A program made the position numbers and the translations under genes. Under the pieces are notes generated by a model. That model was not told where the DNA came from, did not search any database, and saw nothing but the letters and a program-made list of their open reading frames with translations. From assembly GCF_021398735.1 (NCBI RefSeq), contig NZ_CP090351.1:1-64000 (forward strand): 64,000 nt of DNA. The letters are read 5' to 3'. This document shows, piece after piece, positions 48,849-56,718 of the stretch (position 1 is its first letter; the number at the start of each line of letters is the position of its first letter). The DNA comes from Methylobacterium oryzae (GTDB lineage: Bacteria > Pseudomonadota > Alphaproteobacteria > Rhizobiales > Beijerinckiaceae).

Positions 48849-49580
48849 TCACCGCCCGGTGAGCGCCTTCCCGAGCGCCCGGTCCATCGCCTTCTGCATC
48901 TCGGAGCCGGCCTTCGCGTAGGCCGCGCCGAGCTGGTTGAGCGTCTTGCCCAGCTCCGACACCGGCATCTTCGCGTTCACGAGCACCGAGGCGAGGTCCG
49001 AGACCGGGCCCGTGACCTTGCCCAGGGTCGAGATTGCGGGCGCGGCGCTCGCCGGCTTCAGGAGCGAGCCCGGCACCTTCAGCGGGGCAGCCTTGGGCAT
49101 CGGCGCGGCCGGCTTGCCCTGGGAGTGGAACAGCGCCTCCTCGGCCATCAGGGCGCCGTCGGCCTCGCCGAAGGGCACGAAGTTGTCGAAGTCGAACAGC
49201 TCCTCGGCCTCCTGGGGCGAGACCACGGCCGCGGTCCAGGTGTAGACGCAGGCCTGCACGCCCTCGAGGCGCGAGCGCCGGGCGTATTCGGGCACGATCG
49301 CGTGGATGTGGTCGAGCGCGGCGTGGGTGCGGTAGTCGGTGAAGCGGGCCTCGAACTCGTCGACCTGGACGCCGCTCATCAACCCTTGCGTCTGCACGCC
49401 GTCCTCGTCCTCGATCACCATCCCGTCCGGGTCGGCCACGAACTCGAGGAGCTCGTCGGGCGGCACCAGCGCCGCCCGAATGCCCGAGATCCAGCCGAGC
49501 AGCCGGCCGGTCTCGTCGCAGCGCACCTCGAGGTGGTCGGCCGGCGCGCGGTTGCCCTTGATGTTCGAGCGCGTCAGCAT
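48849..49580 (-). CDS. Hypothetical protein
   Basis: 243 residues on the minus strand. N-terminal two thirds acidic with mixed structure (GRLLGWISGIRAALVPPDELL), C-terminal third Pro/Ala linker then helices. No recognised family. Start overlaps the 40-residue gene upstream. Confidence 0.72.
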   Translation of the reverse strand: MLTRSNIKGNRAPADHLEVRCDETGRLLGWISGIRAALVPPDELLEFVADPDGMVIEDEDGVQTQGLMSGVQVDEFEARFTDYRTHAALDHIHAIVPEYARRSRLEGVQACVYTWTAAVVSPQEAEELFDFDNFVPFGEADGALMAEEALFHSQGKPAAPMPKAAPLKVPGSLLKPASAAPAISTLGKVTGPVSDLASVLVNAKMPVSELGKTLNQLGAAYAKAGSEMQKAMDRALGKALTGR

Positions 49581-49696
49581 CGCCGGCCCTCCTCCATGAG
49601 CGCGCCTGCCTCCCGGGACACGGCTGTCCAGTAGGCGAGGGTGAGGGCGTTCGAGGTCGTGACCGACCGCAGCCAGAAGTCGAACCAGCGAATCAT
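49574..49696 (-). CDS. Very small protein
   Basis: 40 residues (MIRWFDFWLRSVTTSNALTL...). Overlaps both neighbours by four to seven bases in a coupled operon, GC-rich codons. Amphipathic aromatic N-terminus; function unknown. Confidence 0.5.
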   Translation of the reverse strand: MIRWFDFWLRSVTTSNALTLAYWTAVSREAGALMEEGRRC

Positions 49697-50286
49697 CACG
49701 CGGCCTGCTTGGTGACGCGGGTCAGCCAGTCGGCGCGCCGGGCGTGCAGGTCCTGGAGCGCGGCGAACACCGCCTTCTCGAGGGTGCGCAGGCAGCGGCC
49801 GTCGTTCTCGATCGTGAGGTCGACGACAGATCGGTCGTATCGGTCGAACTCGTAGGGGGAGGGGCCCGCGTTCGGGTTGGTGATCTCGATCACCACGCCG
49901 CCGCGCTCCTGGTAGTAGCGGCCCTGGTCGCGCCGGACCGAGCCGAACGAGAAGTGCCCGGGCCGGCCCGCGACCTGGCGCTCGGTGAGGAAGGGCATCG
50001 CGTGGGGCCCGAGCAGGTCCTCGAGGCGGTTGCCGATCTGGCCGAGCAGGTCGCGAACGACCCAGTCCTTGCCGGCGAGGCTCACGGTCTCGCGCTTACC
50101 GGTCTGGGTGCGGACCTGGTCCCAGGTCAGACCCATGTGCTCGACGGCGATCGAGCGGATCGCGTGCCCGTCGTCGACCGGGGCGACGCCGTAGTCGCGC
50201 CGCAGGATCTCCTGGACGGTGCTCTTGCCCGAGAGCGGGTTGCCGCACAGGGCGACGTAGCGGGGGAGGGTGATCGCGTGGGTCAT
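49696..50286 (-). CDS. P-loop kinase
   Basis: 196 residues from the ATG at 50286. P-loop LCGNPLSGKST near 12-22; DDGHAIRS and DRSVVDLTIEND are later conserved blocks as in dNMP kinase-like proteins. Might phosphorylate a nucleotide or nucleic acid end. The ATG abuts operator copy 20 and has no ribosome site; a GTG at 50316 with AAGGG upstream is an alternative start that would place the operator inside the gene. Confidence 0.72.
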   Translation of the reverse strand: MTHAITLPRYVALCGNPLSGKSTVQEILRRDYGVAPVDDGHAIRSIAVEHMGLTWDQVRTQTGKRETVSLAGKDWVVRDLLGQIGNRLEDLLGPHAMPFLTERQVAGRPGHFSFGSVRRDQGRYYQERGGVVIEITNPNAGPSPYEFDRYDRSVVDLTIENDGRCLRTLEKAVFAALQDLHARRADWLTRVTKQAA

Positions 50287-50300
50287 GTCAGCACTGACTG
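50285..50300 (-). promoter_or_regulatory. Operator palindrome, copy 20
   Basis: ATGTCAGCACTGACTG, core 50287-50298, directly against the start codon of the minus-strand kinase gene. Confidence 0.65.
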
Positions 50301-50352
50301 ATGGCTCCGGGCGCACTAAGCCCTTGGTGAACAACAAGGAAAACCGCCGCCG

Positions 50353-50559
50353 CTAGTGGATGCGGGGCGGGGCGTTCGCGGCGTGGGCCGCCTTCGACTT
50401 GGCCAGGATCTGGTTGATCTTGGTGAGGTTCGCGCGCAGCCGGGCGTTCTCCGTCCGGAGCTGCTGGATGACCGTCTCCTGCACGTCGTAGCTGGAGAGG
50501 GCGTGCCCACGCTCATCGAAGAGGTGGACGGGATCGACGAGGTGGGGCTTCTTGCTCAT
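50353..50559 (-). CDS. Small coiled-coil protein
   Basis: 68 residues: a short ordered start (KKPHLVDPVHLFDERGHALS) and a heptad-rich helix (VIQQLRTENARLRANLTKI). A minus-strand GCTATAG box at 50568-50576 gives it a promoter without an operator. No recognised family. Confidence 0.68.
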   Translation of the reverse strand: MSKKPHLVDPVHLFDERGHALSSYDVQETVIQQLRTENARLRANLTKINQILAKSKAAHAANAPPRIH

Positions 50560-50576
50560 GGAACCCACTATAGCGA

Positions 50577-52268
50577 TCAGGCTGCGCGCTTCGTCGCCGA
50601 AACGAGGTGCCACGGGTGATCGGCACCCGATTTCAGGATCCCCTCGCGGAAGCCGTCGGTGCCCTCGATGATCCCGCGGCGCTCCCGGGCGTGACCCTGC
50701 AGGTGACTGTTCGGGCCGGTCGAGTAGTCCGAGACGAAGAAGATGTTGGCGCCCGTCTTCTTGCGGCGCGCGCCGCGGCCGATCCGCTGCCGGAGCGCGA
50801 CCTCGGCCTTGCCGCCGCCGGCGAGCTGCACCAGGCCGACGGCCGGCACGTCGACGCCGACGTCGAGGATGGTCGTGCCAATCAGGACGTCGATCTCGCC
50901 CCGGGCGAGCTGGTCCAGCGCCCGCTTGCGGGCCTTCTGGTCGTCCTCGCCCTTCAGGAACACGACGCGCAGGCCGACCGCGCGCATGGCGTGGGCGAGC
51001 ACATCGCCGTGGGCGGTGCGCTGGATCAGCGTCATCACTGGCTGGCCGAGCGCGGCCGCCTTCTTCGCCTCGGCCACGATCGCGGCGTGCATGGGCACGT
51101 TGTTGACGTAGCCCATCGCGTAGGCGCGCTGGTAGGGCGTCGACTTGAACAGACCCTTGGGCGTCGGGGTGTCGACGAACCGGAAGTAGGGCTTGGCCAG
51201 GATCCCCTTGTCGATCAGCTCCTTCTCCGTGACCTGGATCAGGATCGGGCCGAAGGCGGCCATCAGGCGCATGTTGTCGGCCGCGTCCGCACGCATGAAC
51301 GGGGTCGCGGTCAGCGCCAGGCGGTAGCGGGCGTTGCGGCAGTGGCGCAGGATCTCGAAGTAGCTGGTGCCGCCGACCTCGTGGGCCTCCTCGCCGATCA
51401 CCAGCTCGATCATCTCGAGGAACTTGATGGTGCGCGCCCGCAGGGTCATCTGCTGGATCGCGCGCCGGGAGGCCTCGTGCGCCATCGCCTCGTCGCTCGG
51501 CCGGGCGTCGATCTGCTCGTTCTCCAGCTTGTCGAGCGCCAGGCTGATGTCCCGGGGCTTGGCGCCGTCGCGCTTCATCCGGGCCTTGAGCGCGGCCCGG
51601 GCCTTCTCCTCGGCGGCCGCGCGGCGCTCGACGCCCTTGATGAGCTCCTTGGAGACGTCGGTCTCCTCGAGCCGGGCGACCAGGGTCTGCACCATCGCGC
51701 AGTTCACGCCCCGGACCGGGCTCCACTCGCCGTCACCGATCAGCCCGACCTTGAAGCCGGCGTCCCGGAAGCCGTCGGCCATCTGGTGCATGAGCACGCC
51801 GCGGGTGGTGATGAACAGCGTGGGCCGGCGGATCCGGGCGACCGCGAGCTTGGCGATCTTCGACTTGCCACCGCCGGTGGCGATCTGGGCGATCCCGCGC
51901 CCGTGGCGCAGGAGCTGCCGGATCGTGCGCATCTGGTAGTCGTAGTCGGGATTGTCGTTGCCGAAGGCGTCGACCTGCGGATCCTCGGGCCCGAGCGGCT
52001 CGGGCAGGGGCTTCTTCACGACGTGGACGCGGTGGCCGGCCCGGACCAGCTCCGAGTGCAGCAGGTGCGCGAAGCCCGCGGGGAAGGTGCCGCGCAGGTT
52101 CGAGAAGAACGACGAGCGCCCGTTCCACTGGCCGTTGCCGGCGCCCGAGAACTCGGCGCCCTCTACCACGTAGGAGAGCGTCTTGTGGGCGATCGCCTTC
52201 ACCGCCTTCGACGGGTTCACGAGCTGGGCGTTCACGGTGCCCACGGCCATCTGGACCAGATCAGTCAC
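50577..52268 (-). CDS. SF2 DNA helicase (UvsW-like)
   Basis: 563 residues. Q-type YQMR (111-114), motif I TGGGKS (131-136), motif II written GEEAHE near 296 instead of DEAH/DECH, motif III LALTATPF near 320, and motif VI QRIGRGARRK near 513. UvsW unwinds branched and R-loop DNA and restarts forks in T4; with RecA-, RuvC- and SbcCD-like genes this fits recombination-dependent replication. GTG start beside a weak operator copy; about 60 residues before the Q motif are family-specific. Confidence 0.88.
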   Translation of the reverse strand: MTDLVQMAVGTVNAQLVNPSKAVKAIAHKTLSYVVEGAEFSGAGNGQWNGRSSFFSNLRGTFPAGFAHLLHSELVRAGHRVHVVKKPLPEPLGPEDPQVDAFGNDNPDYDYQMRTIRQLLRHGRGIAQIATGGGKSKIAKLAVARIRRPTLFITTRGVLMHQMADGFRDAGFKVGLIGDGEWSPVRGVNCAMVQTLVARLEETDVSKELIKGVERRAAAEEKARAALKARMKRDGAKPRDISLALDKLENEQIDARPSDEAMAHEASRRAIQQMTLRARTIKFLEMIELVIGEEAHEVGGTSYFEILRHCRNARYRLALTATPFMRADAADNMRLMAAFGPILIQVTEKELIDKGILAKPYFRFVDTPTPKGLFKSTPYQRAYAMGYVNNVPMHAAIVAEAKKAAALGQPVMTLIQRTAHGDVLAHAMRAVGLRVVFLKGEDDQKARKRALDQLARGEIDVLIGTTILDVGVDVPAVGLVQLAGGGKAEVALRQRIGRGARRKKTGANIFFVSDYSTGPNSHLQGHARERRGIIEGTDGFREGILKSGADHPWHLVSATKRAA

Positions 52269-52318
52269 GGCTTACTTTTTCCCGTCGTTGGCATTGACAA
52301 GTCAGTCAGCACTGACTT
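52262..52318. promoter_or_regulatory. Divergent control region with operator copy 21 and a weak copy
   Basis: AAGTCAGTCAGCACTGACTTA (core 52305-52316) lies between the helicase and ParB-like genes; a degraded copy GTCACGGCTTAC (52264-52275) overlaps the helicase start. TTGACA at 52295 may be a -35. Confidence 0.65.
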
Positions 52319-52331
52319 ACCACATCCTCCC

Positions 52332-53051
52332 ATGCAACCCAACTCGCTCCAGGTCTCGCCTACCGAGCTCCGGCCGAACCCGTGGAACTCCAACCACGTC
52401 GCGCCGGACAACGAGGGCAAGCTCATCGCCTCGATCCGCGAGCGCGGCATCGTGCGCCCGATCCTGGTGCGCGAGACCGACGACGGGTTCGAGATCCTGG
52501 GCGGCGAGCACCGCTGGCGCTGCGCCTCCGATCTGGGCCTGGCCACCGTGCCGGTGCTCAACTTCGGCCGGGTCAGCGACGACGAGGCCAAGAAGATCGG
52601 GCTGATCGACAACGTCCGATACGGCGAGGACGATGCGAGCGAGCTCGCCGCCCTGCTGCGGAGCTTGGACGATGTCGAGGGCTTCCAGGAGACCATGCCG
52701 TTCACAGACCAGGAGATCACGTCGATCTTCTCGTCTTCGACTATAGCGCTGGAGGACTTGGATTTAGACGAGTCCGAGTCCGAACCCGCGCCGGAAGACG
52801 ATCATCCGGTCGCCGCGGCCCCGAAGACGCACGCCATGATGCGCTTCCAGGTGCCGCTGGCCGACGCGGAGCGCCTGACCGACCTCATCACCCGGACGTG
52901 CAAGCGCCAGGGCTTCGAGGCGGCCACCGCCCTCATGAACGCGGGCGACGCGCTCTGCTTCCTCCTCCTCGGCTCCGCAGCGCCCCCAGTGCCCGGCGCC
53001 GAGGAGGAGACGGAGATCCCCGAGGCCGACAGCTTCGGAGAGCCGCTGTGA
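52332..53051 (+). CDS. ParB-like nuclease/CTPase-domain protein 1
   Basis: 239 residues. ParB N-terminal domain at 1-100: LRPNPWNSN, LIASIRERGIVRPILV and the signature GGEHRWRCA (57-65). A C-terminal helical part follows an acidic linker. Phage ParB-domain proteins often accompany DNA-modification or packaging genes rather than partition; the ABC/GNAT genes downstream support this. ATG at 52332; longer in-frame starts upstream are shadow. Confidence 0.85.
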   Translation: MQPNSLQVSPTELRPNPWNSNHVAPDNEGKLIASIRERGIVRPILVRETDDGFEILGGEHRWRCASDLGLATVPVLNFGRVSDDEAKKIGLIDNVRYGEDDASELAALLRSLDDVEGFQETMPFTDQEITSIFSSSTIALEDLDLDESESEPAPEDDHPVAAAPKTHAMMRFQVPLADAERLTDLITRTCKRQGFEAATALMNAGDALCFLLLGSAAPPVPGAEEETEIPEADSFGEPL

Positions 53052-53239
53052 CCGGCATCCGCATCGAGCAGCGCTTCTCGGAGTGCGAGGAGTGCGTCCA
53101 CTTCGATCCGACGCGGCTCGTGCGGGCCTGCCTCGGCTGCAAGGCCGGGGAGAATTTCGACCCCAAGATCGACGACGAGGAGCCCTCGGAGGCGACCCTC
53201 CTCGGCATGCTGAAGGAATGGTCCCGTGACGACGGCTAA
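53048..53239 (+). CDS. Small four-Cys zinc protein
   Basis: 63 residues. CEECVHF near 13-16 and CLGCKAG near 30-33 give a compact four-Cys zinc site, then an acidic tail. GTG start overlaps the previous stop (GTGA) and the end overlaps the second ParB-like gene. Possibly a cofactor of the cassette. Confidence 0.7.
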   Translation: MTGIRIEQRFSECEECVHFDPTRLVRACLGCKAGENFDPKIDDEEPSEATLLGMLKEWSRDDG

Positions 53240-53909
53240 GACGGATCCGGCCAACCTGGTCGTCGAGCACTGGCCGGTCGCGGACCTGGTCCCCTACGCC
53301 AAGAACGCCAAGAAGCACACGCCCGAGAGCACCCGGAAGCTCGCCGGCGTGATCCGGGCCCGCGGCCACTGGACGGCGCCGATCGTCGTGCGGGCCGAGA
53401 CCAAGGAGGTCATCAACGGCCACGGCCGGCGCCTGGCCGCGCTGCACCTCGGCATGAAGACCGTCCCCGTGGTCGTGCTCCACGGGCTCACGGACGCCGA
53501 GGCCGACGCGCTGCGGCTCTCCGACAACCAGGTCTCGAACCAGGACTACGACACCGACCTGCTGCGCCAGGGCCTGTCCGCGCTCGCCGAGACCGGCGGC
53601 ATCGACATGGACAACCTGGGCTTCGACGAGAAGGAGCTCGACTTCCTGGTCGAGGACCCGGGCGAGATGCTGGACGACGCCTTCGTCGAGGACATCGGCG
53701 AGGCCGTCGAGGAGCAGAAGACCGAGAACGACGCCAAGGCGGCCGCGGTCGACGAGGCGCCGGCCCGGCTCGCCGAGGTGTTCGGCTTCACCAAGGTCTC
53801 GGTCGCCGACGGCCGGCGCGTGAAGGCGTTCATGGCCCGGATCGAGGCCGAGACCGGCAAGAAGGGCGCGGAGGCCTTCATGGGCTTCCTCACCGAGTTT
53901 GGCATCTGA
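53226..53909 (+). CDS. ParB-like domain protein 2
   Basis: 227 residues. VADLVPYAKNAKKHTPE, LAGVIRARGHWTAPIVV, VINGHGRRLAALHLG (61-75) and ALRLSDNQVSNQDYD are typical of the ParB/IbrB-type domain found in phages beside methyltransferase or modification genes. A C-terminal acidic linker and helices follow. No catalytic methylase domain is fused. GTG start. Confidence 0.88.
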   Translation: MTTAKTDPANLVVEHWPVADLVPYAKNAKKHTPESTRKLAGVIRARGHWTAPIVVRAETKEVINGHGRRLAALHLGMKTVPVVVLHGLTDAEADALRLSDNQVSNQDYDTDLLRQGLSALAETGGIDMDNLGFDEKELDFLVEDPGEMLDDAFVEDIGEAVEEQKTENDAKAAAVDEAPARLAEVFGFTKVSVADGRRVKAFMARIEAETGKKGAEAFMGFLTEFGI

Positions 53910-53912
53910 GTT

Positions 53913-53928
53913 AAGTCAGGACTGACAC
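53913..53928 (+). promoter_or_regulatory. Operator palindrome, copy 22
   Basis: AAGTCAGGACTGACAC, core 53915-53926, five bases before the ATG at 53933; the short gap suggests a transcript start inside or just before the palindrome. Confidence 0.65.
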
Positions 53929-53932
53929 GCCC

Positions 53933-54379
53933 ATGAGCGACGCCCTCGACGAACTCCGCAAGCGCTTGAAGGCGGTCGCCGACGAGGCGGCCGCGGCCGA
54001 CCCGGCGACCCCGAAGGTGTTCCACATCTTCTCCCGCAAGCCCTACGAGCCGGCGCCCGAGGCCGAGGCCGCCCCGAAGCGCGTCCGGCCGCCGAAGCGC
54101 GACAAGCAGGCGATCGAGGCGCTGACCGAGCTGCTCGAGGACTACCGCGCCGGCCGGCTGCACGGCCTCTGCCTGATCGGCTGGAACGTCGGTGAGAAGC
54201 GCATCGAGCAGCACGTCATCCTGCCGCCGGGCCGGAGCGACCACGAGGCCGCGCTGCTGTTCTCGGGCGGCGCCGTGATGCTCAACCAGGCGCTCCAGGA
54301 CGTGGCTGAGTTCGGCCTGGAGAACATGCAGCAGTCCAACGACGTCGTCCTGATGGACGGCCCGGAGGACGGGCTGTGA
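53933..54379 (+). CDS. Hypothetical protein of the ParB/ABC/GNAT cassette
   Basis: 148 residues. Pro/Ala-rich start with basic KRVRPPKRDKQA, then a folded domain (GLCLIGWNVGEKRIEQHVIL; ALLFSGGAVMLNQALQDVAEF). No family. Coupled by ATGA-type overlap to the ATPase gene. Confidence 0.72.
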   Translation: MSDALDELRKRLKAVADEAAAADPATPKVFHIFSRKPYEPAPEAEAAPKRVRPPKRDKQAIEALTELLEDYRAGRLHGLCLIGWNVGEKRIEQHVILPPGRSDHEAALLFSGGAVMLNQALQDVAEFGLENMQQSNDVVLMDGPEDGL

Positions 54380-55017
54380 CCGTCTACCGGATCTCCAAGG
54401 CCTTCACCTCCTCGGTGGAGCGGACCCCGCGCGTGCTCGAGGTCGCCGAGGGCTTCGGCCTGGGCCTCTCCGACAAGGAGTTCGTCATCTACGACGGGCT
54501 CGAGGTCGAGGTCCGGCCGGCCGACGTCGTCTACATCACCGGCCAGTCGGGCTCGGGCAAGTCGCTGCTCCTGAAGGAGCTCGCCGCCCAGATGCGCGCG
54601 GGCGGCCTGAAGGTCGCCGACCTGAACGAGATCGTCCTCGACGACCGCCCGGTCATCGAGCAGGTCGGCGCGTCGATGACCGAGGCGACCCACCTGCTGG
54701 CGCTCGCCGGCATCTCGGACGCCTGGATCTACATCCGTAAGCCCTCGGAGCTCTCCGATGGCCAGCGCTACCGGCTGAAGCTCGCCAAGGTGCTCGAGAG
54801 CGGCGCCGACGTGTGGATCGCCGACGAGTTCGGCGCGGTCCTCGACCGCGTCACCGCGAAGGTCGTCGCCTTCAACATCCAGAAGGTCGCGCGCCGGCAG
54901 GGCCGGACGCTGATGGTCGCCACGACCCACACCGACCTGACGGCCGAGCTCGCCCCCTCCCTCACCCTGACCAAGCGCTTCCGCGAGCGGGTCGACATCG
55001 AGAAGGCCGCACCATGA
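54376..55017 (+). CDS. ABC-type ATPase, COG2401-like
   Basis: 213 residues. Walker A GQSGSGKS (56-63), signature LSDGQRYR (about 126-133), Walker B VWIADEFGAVLD (about 148-159), then a His switch (TTHTD). The N-terminal phrase PRVLEVAEGFGLGLSDKE is like COG2401, in which such an ATPase is fused to a GNAT acyltransferase; here the GNAT is two genes downstream. No membrane domain exists nearby, so it is not a transporter. Likely couples ATP use to the GNAT reaction or DNA access. Confidence 0.75.
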   Translation: MTVYRISKAFTSSVERTPRVLEVAEGFGLGLSDKEFVIYDGLEVEVRPADVVYITGQSGSGKSLLLKELAAQMRAGGLKVADLNEIVLDDRPVIEQVGASMTEATHLLALAGISDAWIYIRKPSELSDGQRYRLKLAKVLESGADVWIADEFGAVLDRVTAKVVAFNIQKVARRQGRTLMVATTHTDLTAELAPSLTLTKRFRERVDIEKAAP

Positions 55018-55289
55018 CCACTGTCGTCCTGATCCGCCCCACGGGCCCGGCCACCAGCGTCCAGGCGCAGGGGACCCACTTCGTGGAGACCAGCCTCGAG
55101 CAGCTCGTGGTGAAGGCCTCGGCCCGGTCCGTGCTGCTGACCCTCTCGGTCGGCGCCCTGATCCTGGAGGACCTGCGCCTCGAGGACATGCCGGAGCACG
55201 TCCGCAAGTGCGTCGTCGGCGCCACGCTCGGCCAGAGCTGCCCGATCGTCAGCCGCTGGACGTCGCCGCGCACCGGGGATGCGCGGTGA
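55014..55289 (+). CDS. Hypothetical protein
   Basis: 91 residues, between the ATPase and GNAT genes, overlapping both neighbours (ATGA, GTGA). Beta-rich start (TTVVLIRPTGPATSVQAQG), then helical with one or two Cys. No recognised family. Confidence 0.7.
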   Translation: MTTVVLIRPTGPATSVQAQGTHFVETSLEQLVVKASARSVLLTLSVGALILEDLRLEDMPEHVRKCVVGATLGQSCPIVSRWTSPRTGDAR

Positions 55290-55384
55290 GGCCGCGCGAT
55301 CGCCTGGAGGCCGTGCTCGGCCTGGCGCTCGGCGCCTCGATCATCGCCGCGATGCTCATCGCGCAGTCGCTGGGCTACCAGTGA
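55286..55384 (+). CDS. Very small membrane peptide
   Basis: 32 residues: basic start RPRDRLEAV, then a hydrophobic helix (LGLALGASIIAAMLIA) and QSLGYQ. GTG start overlaps the previous stop and its stop overlaps the GNAT ATG (TGATG), so it is probably translated as part of the coupled operon. Would insert with its C-terminus outward. Confidence 0.5.
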   Translation: MRPRDRLEAVLGLALGASIIAAMLIAQSLGYQ

Positions 55385-56328
55385 TGCTCGACGTCGTGCA
55401 GGAACACGCGCCCGGTCGCGCTGGGGAGCTCCCTGGCAGCGTCCGCGCGTTTGAAGCGCCCGAGACACAGATCTCGCGCGAGAACGCCCCTGCGCCCCGG
55501 TTCTCGCTGATCGACGAGATGATCGTGGAGCGCGGCACCAAGGCGGACTGGGAGCTCCTGCACGACCTGCACTACAAGGCCGAGAACCTGCCGATCGGCC
55601 CGCGCTTCTGGAAGCTGACGCTCGCCGGCGAGACGATCGGCGTCCTGGTCACGGCCAACCCGAAGGGTCTCCTGAAGGAACGGCACATCGCCTTCCCGAA
55701 GCTGAAGCCGGGCGGGTCCGAGACCAAGCTCACCAACACCGACCGCTACGTCTGGGTGAACCGCAACATGCGGGTGATCTCGCGCTTCGTCGTGGACACG
55801 ATGTATCGCGGCATCGGCGCCGGCTACCGGATGATGAACCTCGCCTCGCGGCTCGAGGGCGCGCCGATCATGGAGATCCAGAGCTCCATGTCCAAGTTCA
55901 ACCACTTCGGCCAGAAGGCCGGCTTCCGGTTCGTGAAGCCCATGAACGCCAACAAGTTCGAGGCCGGGCTCAAGTTCTTCCGGGGCCACTTCGAGGCGTC
56001 GCCGTCGGACTACGAGGCGATCCTGGCCGAGCTCGACGCCAAGGCCCCGGCCGAGCGTGAGCGGCTGCTCCAGGCGGCCCGGGACTTCTACTACCGGCAC
56101 TCGGCGCTGGAGAAGACCGGCAACAACCGAGACAAGGGGCAGGGCCGGGTCGACGCCATGGAGGCGCGCCAGGTCATCAAGAGCCTCCAGCAGATCACGC
56201 TGGCCTCGCCGATGTATGGCGTGTGGAAGAACCCCGATCGCGGCCGGACCCTGCCCGAGCGCCTTCCCCTGTCCGCATTCGACTGGCAGGGCGTGAACGA
56301 GCCGCTCCGGGAGCCGGTCGATGGCTGA
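55384..56328 (+). CDS. GNAT-fold acyltransferase, possible DNA-modifying (Mom-like) enzyme
   Basis: 314 residues. GNAT motif A is RFVVDTMYRGIGAGYRM (about 134-150), preceded by a beta-rich segment (KLTLAGETIGVLV) and followed by MEIQSSMSKFNHFGQKAGF, like the ...YNPFF.KAG... block of COG2401 and Mom-type GNATs. Mom of phage Mu alters adenines in DNA. The neighbouring COG2401-like ATPase, two ParB-like proteins and the terminase suggest modification of phage DNA before packaging; inference only. ATG at 55384; an in-frame start further up lies in another gene. Confidence 0.7.
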   Translation: MLDVVQEHAPGRAGELPGSVRAFEAPETQISRENAPAPRFSLIDEMIVERGTKADWELLHDLHYKAENLPIGPRFWKLTLAGETIGVLVTANPKGLLKERHIAFPKLKPGGSETKLTNTDRYVWVNRNMRVISRFVVDTMYRGIGAGYRMMNLASRLEGAPIMEIQSSMSKFNHFGQKAGFRFVKPMNANKFEAGLKFFRGHFEASPSDYEAILAELDAKAPAERERLLQAARDFYYRHSALEKTGNNRDKGQGRVDAMEARQVIKSLQQITLASPMYGVWKNPDRGRTLPERLPLSAFDWQGVNEPLREPVDG

Positions 56329-56620
56329 GACCTTCGCCGGCACCGAGAAGCAGCACGAGATCATGAGCCTGGTGTTCGCGGCAGCCGACGGTGGCCGGGA
56401 CATCGGGTTTCACGAGCTGAAGGCGTGCCTGTCCTACGGGGCCGGGATCACGGACCAGGCGCTCCAGTATTCGCTGCGCTACCTGGACCGGCACGGCCTG
56501 ATCGCCCGGAAATACGGGGAGCGCCGGAAGCTGACGATCGCGCCGACGCTGCTCGCCTACCAGATGCTGCGGTCCAATTCCGGTGCCGCGATGGACTTGG
56601 ATCCGGTGCCATCGGCCTGA
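56321..56620 (+). CDS. Winged-helix DNA-binding protein
   Basis: 99 residues. Helix-turn-helix with recognition helix ITDQALQYSLRYLDRHGLI and a wing ARKYGERRKLTIAPT. Overlaps the GNAT gene by eight bases. Could be a regulator or a small packaging factor. Its end flows into the AT-core hairpin element. Confidence 0.72.
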   Translation: MAETFAGTEKQHEIMSLVFAAADGGRDIGFHELKACLSYGAGITDQALQYSLRYLDRHGLIARKYGERRKLTIAPTLLAYQMLRSNSGAAMDLDPVPSA

Positions 56621-56674
56621 ATGTATATAACTACTAGAGAAACAACTATATAATACATACAGGCCGATGGCGCC
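56605..56674. repeat. AT-core inverted repeat element, copy 2
   Basis: GGTGCCATCGGCCTG+AATGTATATA (56605-56629) pairs with TATATAATACATACAGGCCGATGGCGCC region (56647-56674) around a 17-base loop. Same GCCATCGGCCTGTA arm as the copy at 34795. Confidence 0.7.
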
Positions 56675-56702
56675 GGAATGCCCGAGCCATGCCCAATGGA
56701 GT

Positions 56703-56718
56703 AAGTAAGTGCTGACTG
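56703..56718 (+). promoter_or_regulatory. Operator palindrome, copy 23 (terminase operon)
   Basis: AAGTAAGTGCTGACTGG region, core 56705-56716, one mismatch. The small terminase GTG at 56709 is inside the palindrome. Confidence 0.55.

Noticed and set aside
50607..52331. Plus-strand extension of the ParB-like gene by about 575 codons
   Set aside because: It runs antisense to the helicase gene with shadow composition; the ParB domain begins at the ATG at 52332 after the operator.
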